Assembly: GCF_021088345.1 (NCBI RefSeq)
Contig: NZ_CP088156.1
Coordinates: 62,001 to 126,000, forward strand
DNA from: Bradyrhizobium ontarionense
GTDB lineage: Bacteria; Pseudomonadota; Alphaproteobacteria; Rhizobiales; Xanthobacteraceae
Direction: 5' to 3'
DNA: 64,000 bases
Positions 41,531 to 52,200 of the stretch are shown in pieces (position 1 is the stretch's first letter; every line of letters starts with the position of its first letter). The translations under genes and the position numbers were made by a program. The notes beneath the pieces were generated by a model. It was not told where the DNA came from. It saw only the letters and a program-made list of their open reading frames with translations, and made no database searches.

Positions 41531-43858
41531 ATGGTTTGTCGCGTTACGGATAAAGACGTCGGGTTGACGATTTCATTGGGACTTGTGAGCTCGTTGGCGC
41601 TCACGCTGAATGTCGCGGGTGTTCAGCAGGCCTTCGCTCAGATCAAGCTTCCCGATGTGACGGTCGAAGCGCCGAAGCCGAAAGTGCGACAGACCGGCCA
41701 AAGGACCCAGGCGACGTCGACCCGGAACGTGCAGCGACGGGTCGCCACGCGCAATCTGCCTCCCAGGGCCCCGGTTCCTTACGTGACGCCGTCGACGGGG
41801 ACGATCGGCGCGCCGCCGTCGCCCTATGCCGGCGGCCAGGTCGCGAGCGGCGGCGGGCTCGGGCTGCTCGGCAATCGCGGTGTGATGAACACGCCGTTCA
41901 ACCAGACGAGCTTCACGTCGCAGCTGATTCAGAACCAGCAGGCGCGCACGATCCGCGACGTGCTGATCAACGATCCCTCGGTGCGCACGGTCCAGGCGGC
42001 CGGCGGCGGCGCCGACAGCCTCTTCATCCGCGGTTTCCAGTACGACAGCGGCGACTACGCCTTGAACGGGCTGGCGGGCATTGCCCCATACTATTCGACG
42101 GCTGCCAACTTCATCGAGCGGGTCGAGCTGCTGAAGGGGCCGGCAGCTCTTCTCAACGGCATGACGGTGGGCGGCACCGGCGCATCGAGCGGCGGCGCCG
42201 TCGGTGGCAGCGTCAATCTCATTACGAAGCATGCGCCGGAGACGGACATCACGCAACTGACGACGACCTATGTCTCCAAGTCGCAATTCGGCGAGCAGAT
42301 GGACGTCAGCCGCCGTTTCGGCGAACATAAGGAGTGGGGCGTTCGCTTCAACGGGGGCTATTCGAACGGCGATACGCCGTGGAACCGCCAGCACGACGAG
42401 CTCGGCAATGCCCATCTCGCAGTCGACTATCACGGCGAGAACGTCCGTATCGACGCCGATGTCGGGTATCAGGCCGATAATCTGACGCCGCCGCTGCGGT
42501 TTTTCGGCGTCGGTGCCTTGACAAAAATTCCGGATCCGCCGGCTGCTGGAACCAACTTCCAGGTGCCATGGGCCTATTACGTGCCGACGGACTTCTATTC
42601 GACCGTGAAGGGTGAGGTCGATCTGAACGACAAGATCACGGCTTATGCGGGGTTCGGCTATCACGACAGCAACATCAACTACCGATATCCGTCGCCGAAC
42701 CTGGTCGACAATGCAGGTGGGATTTCGGTGCCGCTTCCCGGAACGGGCAGCGAGAGGTTCGAGACTCTTGCCGGCGAGGCAGGTCTACGTCTGAACGCCG
42801 ACACCGGACCGATCAACCACGCGGTCAACATCGGCTACTCGATCACGGACCGGACCTATGGACAACACCTTGTGACCAAGGCTGCCAGTGATCCAGTACT
42901 CAACTGGAACCTCTACACTGAGCCGACCGGCGTAGCGCTACCCCATTTTACCACGCTCGCCGCCAATCAGATCGTCGGCGCCAATCTCTGGAGCGTCGGT
43001 GTTTCCGACACGATGTCCATCCTGAACAAGCGCATTCAGCTGACGGTCGGTGCGCGCAGGCAGACGGCAGGCACGGAGGTCACGAATCTTCTGACGCCCT
43101 CGGCCAGCCGGCCGTTTGCGGATACCTCGGTTTGGACACCCGCGTATGCGCTGGTCGTCAAGCCGGTCGAGCATGTCTCGCTGTATGCCAACTATATCGA
43201 GGGTCTGCAGACCCCGGTCGTCGTCCCCTCCGGCTATACCAACACCGGCGCAGTGTTCCCGCCGGGGCAGACCAAGCAGGTCGAAACCGGCATCAAGGTC
43301 GATTTCGGCCGCATCGCGACGACGGTCAGCGCGTTCGATATTTCCAAGCCCAGCGTCATCACGACGGGCTCGGGGGCGCAGCTCACGCAGGTGCTGAACG
43401 GCCTGCAGCGGAATACGGGGGCCGAGGTCAACGTGTTCGGCGAGGTCGCGCCGACGCTTCGGCTCCTCGGTGGCGTCGCCTATATTCACGGCGTGCAGGA
43501 GCAGACCTCGGGCGGCGCCACGGACGGCAAGCGCGCTGTCGGCGTGCCTGAGCTTACCGTGAATCTCGGCGCCGAGTGGGATACGCCGTTCGTGAGGGAT
43601 CTGACCCTGACCGGGCGTGTCGTCTACACCGGTGCGCAATATGTCGACACTGCCAACAAGCTCTCGCTGCCGGATTGGACGCGCGTCGATCTTGGTGCGC
43701 GCTACACATTCACCTCGCCGTGGAATGGAAAGCCCATCGTCGTGCGGGCCAGCGTCGAGAACGTCTTCAACAAGGCGTATTGGGCGTCCGCCTATAGCGG
43801 CGTAATCACCTTGGGCGCGCCCCGCACCTATCTGGTTTCGACAACGTTCAACTTCTGA
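41531..43858 (+). CDS. TonB-dependent siderophore receptor
   Basis: A 775-residue outer-membrane receptor. A signal peptide spans about residues 12-36 (LTISLGLVSSLALTLNVAG...AFAQ). The short mature N-terminus includes LPDVTVEAP, a TonB-box-like start. The plug domain (about 95-240) has TIRDVLINDPSVRT, ADSLFIRGFQYD and VELLKGPAALLNG, then GSVNLITK. A 22-strand-type barrel follows, ending in STTFNF with terminal Phe. The ATG is preceded by a GTCAGG site. The FhuA/FecA-like siderophore subgroup fits. Position between a PepSY reductase and an NRPS operon suggests it imports the siderophore made next door. Confidence 0.93.
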   Translation: MVCRVTDKDVGLTISLGLVSSLALTLNVAGVQQAFAQIKLPDVTVEAPKPKVRQTGQRTQATSTRNVQRRVATRNLPPRAPVPYVTPSTGTIGAPPSPYAGGQVASGGGLGLLGNRGVMNTPFNQTSFTSQLIQNQQARTIRDVLINDPSVRTVQAAGGGADSLFIRGFQYDSGDYALNGLAGIAPYYSTAANFIERVELLKGPAALLNGMTVGGTGASSGGAVGGSVNLITKHAPETDITQLTTTYVSKSQFGEQMDVSRRFGEHKEWGVRFNGGYSNGDTPWNRQHDELGNAHLAVDYHGENVRIDADVGYQADNLTPPLRFFGVGALTKIPDPPAAGTNFQVPWAYYVPTDFYSTVKGEVDLNDKITAYAGFGYHDSNINYRYPSPNLVDNAGGISVPLPGTGSERFETLAGEAGLRLNADTGPINHAVNIGYSITDRTYGQHLVTKAASDPVLNWNLYTEPTGVALPHFTTLAANQIVGANLWSVGVSDTMSILNKRIQLTVGARRQTAGTEVTNLLTPSASRPFADTSVWTPAYALVVKPVEHVSLYANYIEGLQTPVVVPSGYTNTGAVFPPGQTKQVETGIKVDFGRIATTVSAFDISKPSVITTGSGAQLTQVLNGLQRNTGAEVNVFGEVAPTLRLLGGVAYIHGVQEQTSGGATDGKRAVGVPELTVNLGAEWDTPFVRDLTLTGRVVYTGAQYVDTANKLSLPDWTRVDLGARYTFTSPWNGKPIVVRASVENVFNKAYWASAYSGVITLGAPRTYLVSTTFNF

Positions 43859-43884
43859 CGAGCCGGGACGAATTGTCGGCGATG

Positions 43885-43915
43885 AGGCCGCCGCACGGCA
43901 GATGTGCGGCGGCCT
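43885..43915 (+). terminator. Strong stem-loop terminator after the TonB receptor gene
   Basis: A perfect 12-bp GC-rich stem (43885-43896 with 43904-43915) closes a 7-base loop, 27 bp after the receptor stop. It is followed by TCTCGTCTTC, T-rich but not a pure T-run. It likely separates the receptor transcript from the NRPS operon. Confidence 0.75.
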
Positions 43916-43963
43916 TCTCGTCTTCAACGATATTGACGGCGTTTGCTTCAATCAGATGAAAAA

Positions 43964-43973
43964 TGATTAGTTC
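43964..43973. promoter_or_regulatory. Second copy of the TGATTAGTTC word, upstream of the MbtH/NRPS operon
   Basis: The 10-mer also found at 41207-41216 occurs about 240 bp before the MbtH gene, after an AT-rich run. A further Fur-box-half-like CATTATC occurs at 44147-44153. The region 43916-44213 holds no supported gene and is the likely promoter region of the siderophore biosynthesis operon. No definite -35/-10 pair can be named. Confidence 0.35.
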
Positions 43974-44213
43974 GCGTGCGCGCTCAGGCCAGAGAACGCG
44001 GATCTCGGTGCTGATTTGGCGAGGTGGTGGAGCGGTCTGATCGATAAATCATCCGCTTACAGCGAATGCATCCTTATGTTGCGTCATCGATCGTGCGTCA
44101 CCTTGGAGAGATTAAAAAGTTTGATCGGCGGTATCACTTTGACTGTCATTATCAACTGCACTACTCGTAGCTCATCGCTCATCGCCGTTGCTTGTTAGTA
44201 GGAGTAGCCGGGC

Positions 44214-44444
44214 ATGATGGTCTTCGACAGAGACGACATCACCTTCACCGTCGTCATGAATCACGAAGAACAATATTCCATTTGGCCGACGTTCAAGGAC
44301 ATTCCCAACGGCTGGAGTGCCGTCGGTGTGACCGGAACCAAGAAGGAGTGCCTGGACCATATCGAACGGGTGTGGACCGACATGCGGCCGCTCTCGCTGC
44401 GCAAATTCATGCAGGACAGCTCGCTCGCATCGACCGAATCCTGA
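44214..44444 (+). CDS. MbtH-family NRPS accessory protein
   Basis: A 76-residue protein carrying the full MbtH signature: [14 protein letters not shown], then L near residue 47 and VWTDMRP. MbtH proteins bind adenylation domains and are needed for activity or folding of many of them. TAGGAG lies about 8 bp upstream of the ATG. It is the first gene of the NRPS operon, which fits a role with the synthetases that follow. Confidence 0.95.
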   Translation: MMVFDRDDITFTVVMNHEEQYSIWPTFKDIPNGWSAVGVTGTKKECLDHIERVWTDMRPLSLRKFMQDSSLASTES

Positions 44445-44464
44445 CGCGAAGGGGACTGGCTGCA

Positions 44465-45193
44465 ATGCGGCTCATCTGTTTGCCCTATGCTGGCGGCAGC
44501 GCCATGATCTATGCGCGCTGGAAGAGAAGCGTTCCGTCCTGGATCGATGTCCTTCCTCTGGAGTGGCCTGGGCGCGGTGCGCGGATGGACGAGCCGTTGC
44601 ACACCGATCCAGTTGCATTGGCCGACCTGCTTGCGGCCGAACTGGTCGATGCGCCGCTGGCAGCGCCCTACGTTCTGTTCGGACACAGTCTCGGTGGCCT
44701 GATCGCCTTCGAGGTCGCGCACAGGCTGCTCGCGCTCGGCGCGCCGCGGCCGCAGATGCTGCTCGTGTCCGGAACGGAGGCGCCGGCGAAGCGGGATGGC
44801 AGCCGTTGGCGAGAGCCACTCAGTGACGATGCGCTGCGCGATGAGCTTCTGATGTTGAAGGGGACGCCGCAGGAGGCGCTGGAAAGTGTGGAGATCATGC
44901 GCAGCGCGTTGCCGATTCTGCGGGCCGATTTCCTGATGTGCGGGAATTACGTCGCTCAGAGACGGCAGCCCTTACCTTGTCCGGTTCACGTGTTCGGCGG
45001 AGATCTGGACGACACGCGTCCGGAGGCGTTGCAGGCATGGCGTGCCGAGACATCGGCCGCATTCGGGCTCGACATGCTGCCGGGGGACCACTTCTTCATT
45101 CACACGCGACAGGCCGATCTGTTGAACCTGATCACTACGTTGCTGGCGGGCCATGCGCGGCCGCAACTCGCTGCCGCCTGCGCGGGGCCTTGA
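44465..45193 (+). CDS. Type II thioesterase (NRPS editing)
   Basis: A 242-residue alpha/beta-hydrolase of the GrsT/SrfAD type. The N-terminus LICLPYAGGSAMIYARW is diagnostic, the nucleophile is Ser75 in GHSLGG, the Asp is in VFGGDLDDTRPEALQAW and the His in LPGDHFFIH. Such enzymes remove wrong or stalled acyl groups from carrier proteins. The gene lies 20 bp after mbtH. No release (type I) thioesterase is visible in the NRPS parts present, so product release is encoded beyond the window or done otherwise. Confidence 0.92.
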   Translation: MRLICLPYAGGSAMIYARWKRSVPSWIDVLPLEWPGRGARMDEPLHTDPVALADLLAAELVDAPLAAPYVLFGHSLGGLIAFEVAHRLLALGAPRPQMLLVSGTEAPAKRDGSRWREPLSDDALRDELLMLKGTPQEALESVEIMRSALPILRADFLMCGNYVAQRRQPLPCPVHVFGGDLDDTRPEALQAWRAETSAAFGLDMLPGDHFFIHTRQADLLNLITTLLAGHARPQLAAACAGP

Positions 45194-45280
45194 GCATCGT
45201 GCACTGAATGCGAGCCCGGCCAGGAAAACCGGCTGGCGACGACACTTTGATGCTGAACTGACGGGAAGCGAGGAAACATC

Positions 45281-46243
45281 ATGTTTGCAACGCAACTCAA
45301 AATAGAAGAAGAGTCTCTGCCTTTCCTTCTGCGGGCCGGCCGCAAGCTGGAGCCGCTGACGGAAGCCGTCAGCGAGGTCCGCGACATGATCGAGCGTCGG
45401 CTCTATGCGTGCGGCGGAATTCTGTTTCGTGACTTCCATCTTGAAGGTGCAGAGGCATTCAGGAGCTTCGCGGCGAGCTTCGGCCATCGGCTGCTCGCCT
45501 ACGAATTCGGTTCGACGCCACGATCGCAGGTCAGCTCCGGCGTCTACACGTCGACCGAATATCCGCCGCACCAGAGCATCCCGCTGCACAACGAGCAGGC
45601 CTATACGCGCGACTGGCCGATGAAGATCTGGTTCTACTGCGAACGGCCTGCCCAGGAGGGCGGCGAGACGCCCATCGCCGACAGCAGGCTCATTCACCGC
45701 GACATGCCCGCCGCGATTCGCAATCGGTTCGCCGAGAAGGGCGTCATGTATGTTCGCAACTATGGCAGCGGTCTCGATGTCGACTGGCGGCAGGTGTTCG
45801 GTACGGAGTCGAAGGCTGAGGTCGAAGCCTATTGCGCTGCGCATTCGATCACCTGCGAATGGAAGGATGGCGACGAGCTGCGGACGCGGCAGGTCTGTCA
45901 GGGCACCGCGGTGCATCCCGTCACCGGTGAGGTCGTATGGTTCAACCAGGCGCACCTCTTTCATGTCTCCAGTCTTGCGCCGGATGTGCGGGAGAGCCTT
46001 CTCGATATCGTGGGCGACCCGCTCGAATTGCCGCGCAACGCCTTCTATGGCGACGGTACGCCGATCGACGACGAGACGCTGACCACGGTGCGCGGTGTGC
46101 TCGACCGGCACAAGATCGTCTTTCCCTGGCAGGCGGGTGATGTCGTGATGCTGGACAACATGCTGACGGCGCATGCGCGCGAGCCGTTCAAGGGACCGCG
46201 CAGGGTGATCGTCGCGATGGCGCAAGCCCATCGGCTGAACTGA
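45281..46243 (+). CDS. TauD/SyrP-like Fe(II)/2-oxoglutarate dioxygenase, probable amino acid beta-hydroxylase
   Basis: A 320-residue dioxygenase. The iron facial triad is read as His103-x-Glu105 (PLHNEQAY) and His298 (LTAHAREPF), with Arg307/308 for 2-oxoglutarate. The sequence pattern ([42 protein letters not shown]) is that of the SyrP-like enzymes that hydroxylate carrier-bound amino acids in NRPS pathways. Because the first A-domain reads as Asp, the likely product is beta-hydroxyaspartate. It lies directly before the first NRPS gene. Stereochemistry and carrier-bound action are inference. Confidence 0.87.
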   Translation: MFATQLKIEEESLPFLLRAGRKLEPLTEAVSEVRDMIERRLYACGGILFRDFHLEGAEAFRSFAASFGHRLLAYEFGSTPRSQVSSGVYTSTEYPPHQSIPLHNEQAYTRDWPMKIWFYCERPAQEGGETPIADSRLIHRDMPAAIRNRFAEKGVMYVRNYGSGLDVDWRQVFGTESKAEVEAYCAAHSITCEWKDGDELRTRQVCQGTAVHPVTGEVVWFNQAHLFHVSSLAPDVRESLLDIVGDPLELPRNAFYGDGTPIDDETLTTVRGVLDRHKIVFPWQAGDVVMLDNMLTAHAREPFKGPRRVIVAMAQAHRLN

Positions 46244-46296
46244 ACCAGCGCCATCCAATCCGCTTGATCGAACGCCACGCTGTAATCGGACACAAG

Positions 46297-49200
46297 ATGC
46301 GGACAGAAACTCTCGTCGAACGACTCCGCGAGCATGCAGCCCTGCGGGCCGATCATCCGGCGCTGCGCTTCATCGAAGGCGATGATGTGGTCGAACAACT
46401 GACCTTCGCCGAGCTGGATCGGCGCATTCGCGGACTGGCCGCTCATCTGCAGGAACTGGCGGGGGCGGGCGAACGTGCCGTCATCCTGCTGCCGAGCGGT
46501 CCCGACTATGCCGTGGCGTTCTACGCGTGCCTCTATGCCGGCGTCATCGCGGTGCCTGCCTATCCTCATGAGAGCGGCGAGCAGCGCTACACCCACCGCC
46601 TCACAGGTATCCTGCGCGATGCGGCGCCACGAATCATCCTCACGCAGGCGCGTCTTCGTGACAGCATCGCGGCCTCTCTCGGCGAGACCGCCGCGCATGT
46701 TCTCGCCGTCGACGCCTTGCCGGTCGATGCCGCGGCCGTCTGGCGTGAGACGGACCTGAAGGGCGATGCGATCGCGTTTCTTCAATATACGTCGGGTTCG
46801 ACGTCGCAGCCGAAGGGGGTCTGCGTCAGCCACCGAAATCTGGTCGCCAACGAGATCGCGATCGAGGCGGCGATCGGCGGCACCAGGGATGATGTCTTCG
46901 TCAGCTGGCTGCCGCTCTACCACGACATGGGGCTGATGGGCGGATTGCTGAATCCGCTGTTCACGGGCTTTACGGCGGTGTTGATGTCGCCGCGCAATTT
47001 CCTCGAGCAGCCGCGGCGCTGGCTCGATGCGATCCATCGTCATGGCGGCACCAGCAGCGGCGGGCCGGATTTTGCGTTCGCGCTGTGCGCGGATCGCATC
47101 TCCGACGAAGCCATCGCACGCCTCGACCTGAGCCGATGGCGGTTCGCGTTCTCCGGCTCGGAGTTCGTCCGCCGCGCGACGCTCGACCGTTTTGCGGAGC
47201 GCTTCCGGCCGGCCGGCTTCGACTCTCGTGCGCTCACGCCGTGCTACGGCCTTGCCGAGGCAACCTTGCTGGTGACGGCGGGCGATCGCGACAAGCAAGC
47301 CGTCTGTCACACGCTCGATCCAGCCGCGCTCGCCGGCGGGCGCGTCGCTGACGCCGGCGAAGGCGCCGACCTGATGGCGTGCGGGACCGTGGCTGACGGC
47401 CACGCGGTGCGGATCATGCGACCGGATGCATCCTCCGAGGCCGCTGCGGACGAGGTCGGCGAGATCTGGGTCGCAGGTCCGAGTGTGGCGCCAGGCTATT
47501 GGAATAATCCACAGGCGACCGAGCAGACGTTCGTCGAGCGAGACGGCTCGCGCTGGTTGCGGACCGGTGATCTCGGCTTCGTCCGCGATGGCGTTCTGAT
47601 CGTGACCGGCCGGCTCAAGGATCTGCTGATCGTTCGCGGCCAGAACATCTATCCGTTCGACCTGGAGCAGGCCGTGGAGACGGAGGTGGCCTCGGTTCGG
47701 AAAGGGCGGGTCGCGGCCTTTCCGGTCGAGATCGACGGCACCGAGGGCATCGGCGTCGCCGCGGAGTTCAGCAGGACAATGCTGCGACGAACCCCGCCTG
47801 ATGTGCTGATCAAGGCCATCAGCGATGCGGTGATGGGGCAGACACAAGAATATCCGGCCGTCGTCGTGCTGCTCAACCCTCGGGGCATGCCGCTGACCAC
47901 CAGCGGCAAGCTGCAGCGCTCGGCCTGCCGCGCCGGTTGGGCGCAGGGCACGCTCGACAGCTTCGTGGTGTTTGAACGGGCCCGCCAGGCGTTGGCGACC
48001 GATCCGTCGCCGGCCTCTGAGGTTACGACGGAGACCGAGCGCCGTCTCGCGCGACTCTGGCAGGACGTGCTGCGCGTCGCCACGGTGGGCCGTGACGACG
48101 ATTTCTTCATGCTCGGCGGCAATTCGATCGCAGCCGCCCAGATTGCCGGAACGGTGCGTGACCTTTTTGGTGTCGAGCTCGATCTTCGCAACTTTTTCGA
48201 CGCGCCTACGCTCGCTGTGTTGGCTGCCCATGTCGACGCGGCGAGCAACGGGGCCAAAGCATTGCCGCCGCTGCGGCCGGCAACATCCGGCGATCGCCAG
48301 CTGCTATCGCCGGCGCAGGAGCGGCTCTGGTTCCTCTGGAGCATGGACCCCGCCAGCACGGCCTACACGGTTGCCTGCGCCGTCGCGTTGGAGGGGCCCC
48401 TCGACCCGACGCTGCTGGTGCGGGCGCTGACCGATGTCGTCGCTCGCCACGAGCCGCTGCGCACCACGTTCGCTGCGCAGGACGGCCTCGCCATGCAGGT
48501 GATCCATGCGGGTTTGGACATCCCTGTCGCAGTGGAGGATTTCCGCCGGCATTCCCGCGACGATGGAGTGCTGCGGGTCGCGGAGCGTGCGCGAGGCGAA
48601 CTGGTGAGGCCGTTCGACCTCGTCCATGGCCCGTTGCTGCGCGCCGTGCTGATGCAGCTCGCCGACGACCGGCACGAGCTGCTGCTGTCGGCGCATCACA
48701 TCGTGGCCGATGGCCTCTCGCTCGACGTGCTGCTCGCCGAGATTTCGACGCTCTATGACAGGCTCCGGCGCGACGCAGCGACGCCTCCGCCGCCGCCGAC
48801 CATCCAATATGCCGACTACGCGGCATGGCAGCGGACCTGGCTCGCGAGCCACGAGGCCGGGCGGCAGCTAGCCTATTGGCGCCGACGGCTCGGCGATACG
48901 CACGCGCCGATGGCACTGCCGTTCGACCGGCCGCGGCCGCCGGTGCCAAGCTATCGCGGCGACACGATCCATGTCGATATCGCGCCGGATCTGGCGCGCA
49001 AGCTGCGGGAGATCGCCAGGCAGCAGCGCGTCAGCCCGTTCATGCTGCTGCTCGCCGCCTATCAATTGCTGCTGTTTCGCTATTCCGGGCAATCGGACCT
49101 GCGCATCGGCGTGCCCGTCGCCGGCCGCCGACAGGCCGAGCTCGCATCGCTGATCGGCTGCTTCGTCAACACCCTGGTGCTGCGTGCCGACGTCACGGAT

Positions 49201-52200
49201 GACATGAGCTTCGCTGACCTGCTCGAACAGGCGAAGGAAGAGGTCATCTCCGGACTTGCGCACCAGGATCTCCCGTTCGATCGTCTGGTCGATGCGCTGA
49301 ATCCGGTACGCTCCGGCGGTCATAATCCGCTGTTCCAGGTCAAGTTCAACTACATGGCCGCGCCACGCGGCTTCACGGCGGCGGACGGTCTGCGCGGCAG
49401 CGCCCGCATCATCGACCTCGCAGGGTCGCATTTCGATCTCGCGCTCGACATCGTCGACGGCGCCGCGGGCATGACCGCGAGCCTCAACTACGCGACCGAC
49501 CTGTTCGACGCGGCCACTGTCGAGCGTATCGGCATCCAGCTCATCGAGTTCCTGCAGCAGATCGCTGACGGCGTCGACCGGCCACTCGCCGATTTCGTCC
49601 TCGCGCGGGACGTCCGCCAGGTCGTGGCGGAGGAGGCGGCGCGCTTTGCCTCTACTGATATCCTCGGTCTGATCGGTGCTGCGTTCGCCGGCCGTGATGA
49701 TCAGATCGCTCTGCGTCAGGGGCGGGCCGAAGTCAGTGTCGGCGAGCTCGAGCGGTGGTCGGATGGCGTCGCGAGGATGCTGGCTGCTGCCGGCGTCGGG
49801 CGTGAAACGCCGGTAGCGCTGTGGATCGAGCGGTCGCCGGACTTCGTCGCGGCGCTGCTCGGCGTGTTGAAGGCGGGGGGCGCCTATGTGCCGCTTGATC
49901 CGGCATGGCCGGTCGCGCGCGTGAATCGTATCCTCCGCGACGGCGGCATCGGCACGCTGATCGCGAGCGGCGACCGTCTGGCTGCAGCTGAAGCGCTGGA
50001 TTGTCTGGTGCTCGACGCCGAGGGTTACGGCGACGGCGTGTTCGTTCCCGGTGCGGTCCATCCGGCGCAAACCGCCTACATCATCTATACGTCGGGCTCG
50101 ACCGGCGCCCCCAAGGGCGTCGCGGTCTCGCACGGCGCGCTGGCAAACTACGTGCAGGCGCTGCTGTCGCGGCTGCAGCCGAGGGCGAGCGCTGGCATGG
50201 CGATGGTCTCGACCGTCGCGGCCGACCTCGGCCATACCGTGCTGTTCGGCGCGCTTGCGAGCGGCGCGACCTTGAACCTTCTGGCCGCTGACGCCGCGTT
50301 CGATGCGGATGCCTTCGCACAAGCAATGCGTGAAGGCGAGGTCGGCATCCTCAAGATCGTGCCGAGTCATCTGCGCGGTCTCCTGCGGGCACGGCGCTCG
50401 GCCGACATGCTGCCGCGCGAGGTGCTGATCCTCGGTGGCGAGCCTTGCGATCCCGGATTGATCGAAGAGGTCCGGCAGCTGCGGCCGCAATGCCGGATCA
50501 TCAATCACTACGGGCCGACCGAGACGACGGTTGGTGTCTCGACGCATGAGTGGACGGAGGCCGCCGGCAGCGGCGTTGTCCCCGTCGGGCTGCCCTTGGC
50601 GAACCTGCGCGCCCATGTGCTCGATGACGCGTTGAACGTGGTGCCGCGCGGGGTCGCCGGCGAGCTCTATCTCGGCGGCGCCGGGCTGGCGCGTGGCTAT
50701 CGCGGCGCTCCCGGCCAGACCGGCGAGCGCTTCGTCCCCGATCCGTTTGGGCCGGCGGGGGAGCGCCTCTACCGCACCGGCGACCGCGTGCGCTGCGATC
50801 AGGCGGGGCGGATCATTTTCCTGGGCCGGCGCGACGATCAGGTCAAGCTGCGCGGCTATCGCGTCGAGCCGGCCGAGGTTGCGCGCGTGATCACCTCGCT
50901 GGACGGCATCGCCGACGCAGCCGTCGTCGCGCGGGCGATCGACGCGGAGCAGGAGCGCCAGGAGCTGGTGGCCTATGTCGTCGTCGCGGCGGGTGCGGTG
51001 TCGCAGCCGGATGGGTTGCGTCAGCAACTCTCCGCACTGCTGCCGGACTACATGGTGCCGTCGCGCATCGTCATGCTCGACCGGCTGCCGCTGACGGCCA
51101 ACGGCAAGCTCGACCGGACCGCACTTCCCCAGCCGGATGACGAGATCGTCGTCGCCTATGCCGCTCCCGCCGGAGAGGTGGAGCAGGCGATCGCCGCGGT
51201 ATGGCGGGATGTGCTCGGCCGCGAGCAGATCGGCCGTGACGACAATTTCTTCGAGCTCGGCGGCGACTCCATTCTCAGCCTCCAGATCATCGCGCGGCTG
51301 CGCAAGCGCGGCCTGGTCCTGACGCCGAAGCAGATGTTCGCGCAGCAGACCATCGCGGCGCTGGCCGGCGTGGTCGCGATCAAGCCCGCTGCTGCCGCAA
51401 CGCCGGCCGCAGTGCCGGAAAATACCGAAGCGACGTCCGGGATTGGAGCGCTGCTGCCGATTCAATTGCGTTTCTTCGCCGAGACGATCACCAACCGTGA
51501 TCACTTCAACCAGTCGGTGCTGCTGGTCCCGCGGGACCGTCTCGAGTGGAGCGTGCTGCAGCGTGCGCTTGCCGCCGTCGTGACGCATCACGATGCGCTT
51601 CGCGTGGCATATCGTCAGGTCGGGGACGCATGGCAGGCGCTGCCGTCCGATCTGCCGGTATCGTCGGACTTGCTTTGGGTTCGCAGGGACGTCCGGCACG
51701 ACGACATCGGCGCAAGCGCTTCAGCGGCCCAGGCGAGCCTGTCGCTGGCGTCGGGGGCTTTGCTGCGCGCGGTCGGCTTCGATCTCGTCGACGGCAGCCA
51801 ACGCCTGCTGATCGCCATCCATCATCTCGCTGTCGACGGCGTGTCCTGGCGCATTCTGCTCGAAGAGATGGTCTTGGCCTACGAGCAGCTCGCCGGCGGA
51901 GCTGCGGCTGTTACCATGCCGCCGAAGAGCGAGACGCCGTCCTCCTGGGCGCAGCGGCTGAGCGCGCATGCGACGTCCGATCGGCTGGCTGCCGAGATGC
52001 CGTTCTGGCTGGCGTCGTCCGGCGGCAGTGATCTGCCATGCGATGACGACCATGGCGGCGTCGATGTCGAGGCGGAGGCCGAGGAGGTGGTGCTCAGCGT
52101 CGATGCCGAGCTGACCGAACGGCTGCTCGAGACCGCGCCCGTCGCCTACCGCACGCAAGTCAACGATCTGCTGCTCGCTGCGCTTTCGCGCGCGGTCTGG

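Noticed and set aside
40987..41604. A 205-codon minus-strand frame upstream of the TonB receptor
   Set aside because: It covers the AT-richer control region and overlaps the receptor signal peptide; no domain and no plausible start signal.
48868..51699. A 943-codon minus-strand frame inside the NRPS
   Set aside because: Antisense shadow of NRPS 1; composition and lack of motifs exclude a real gene.
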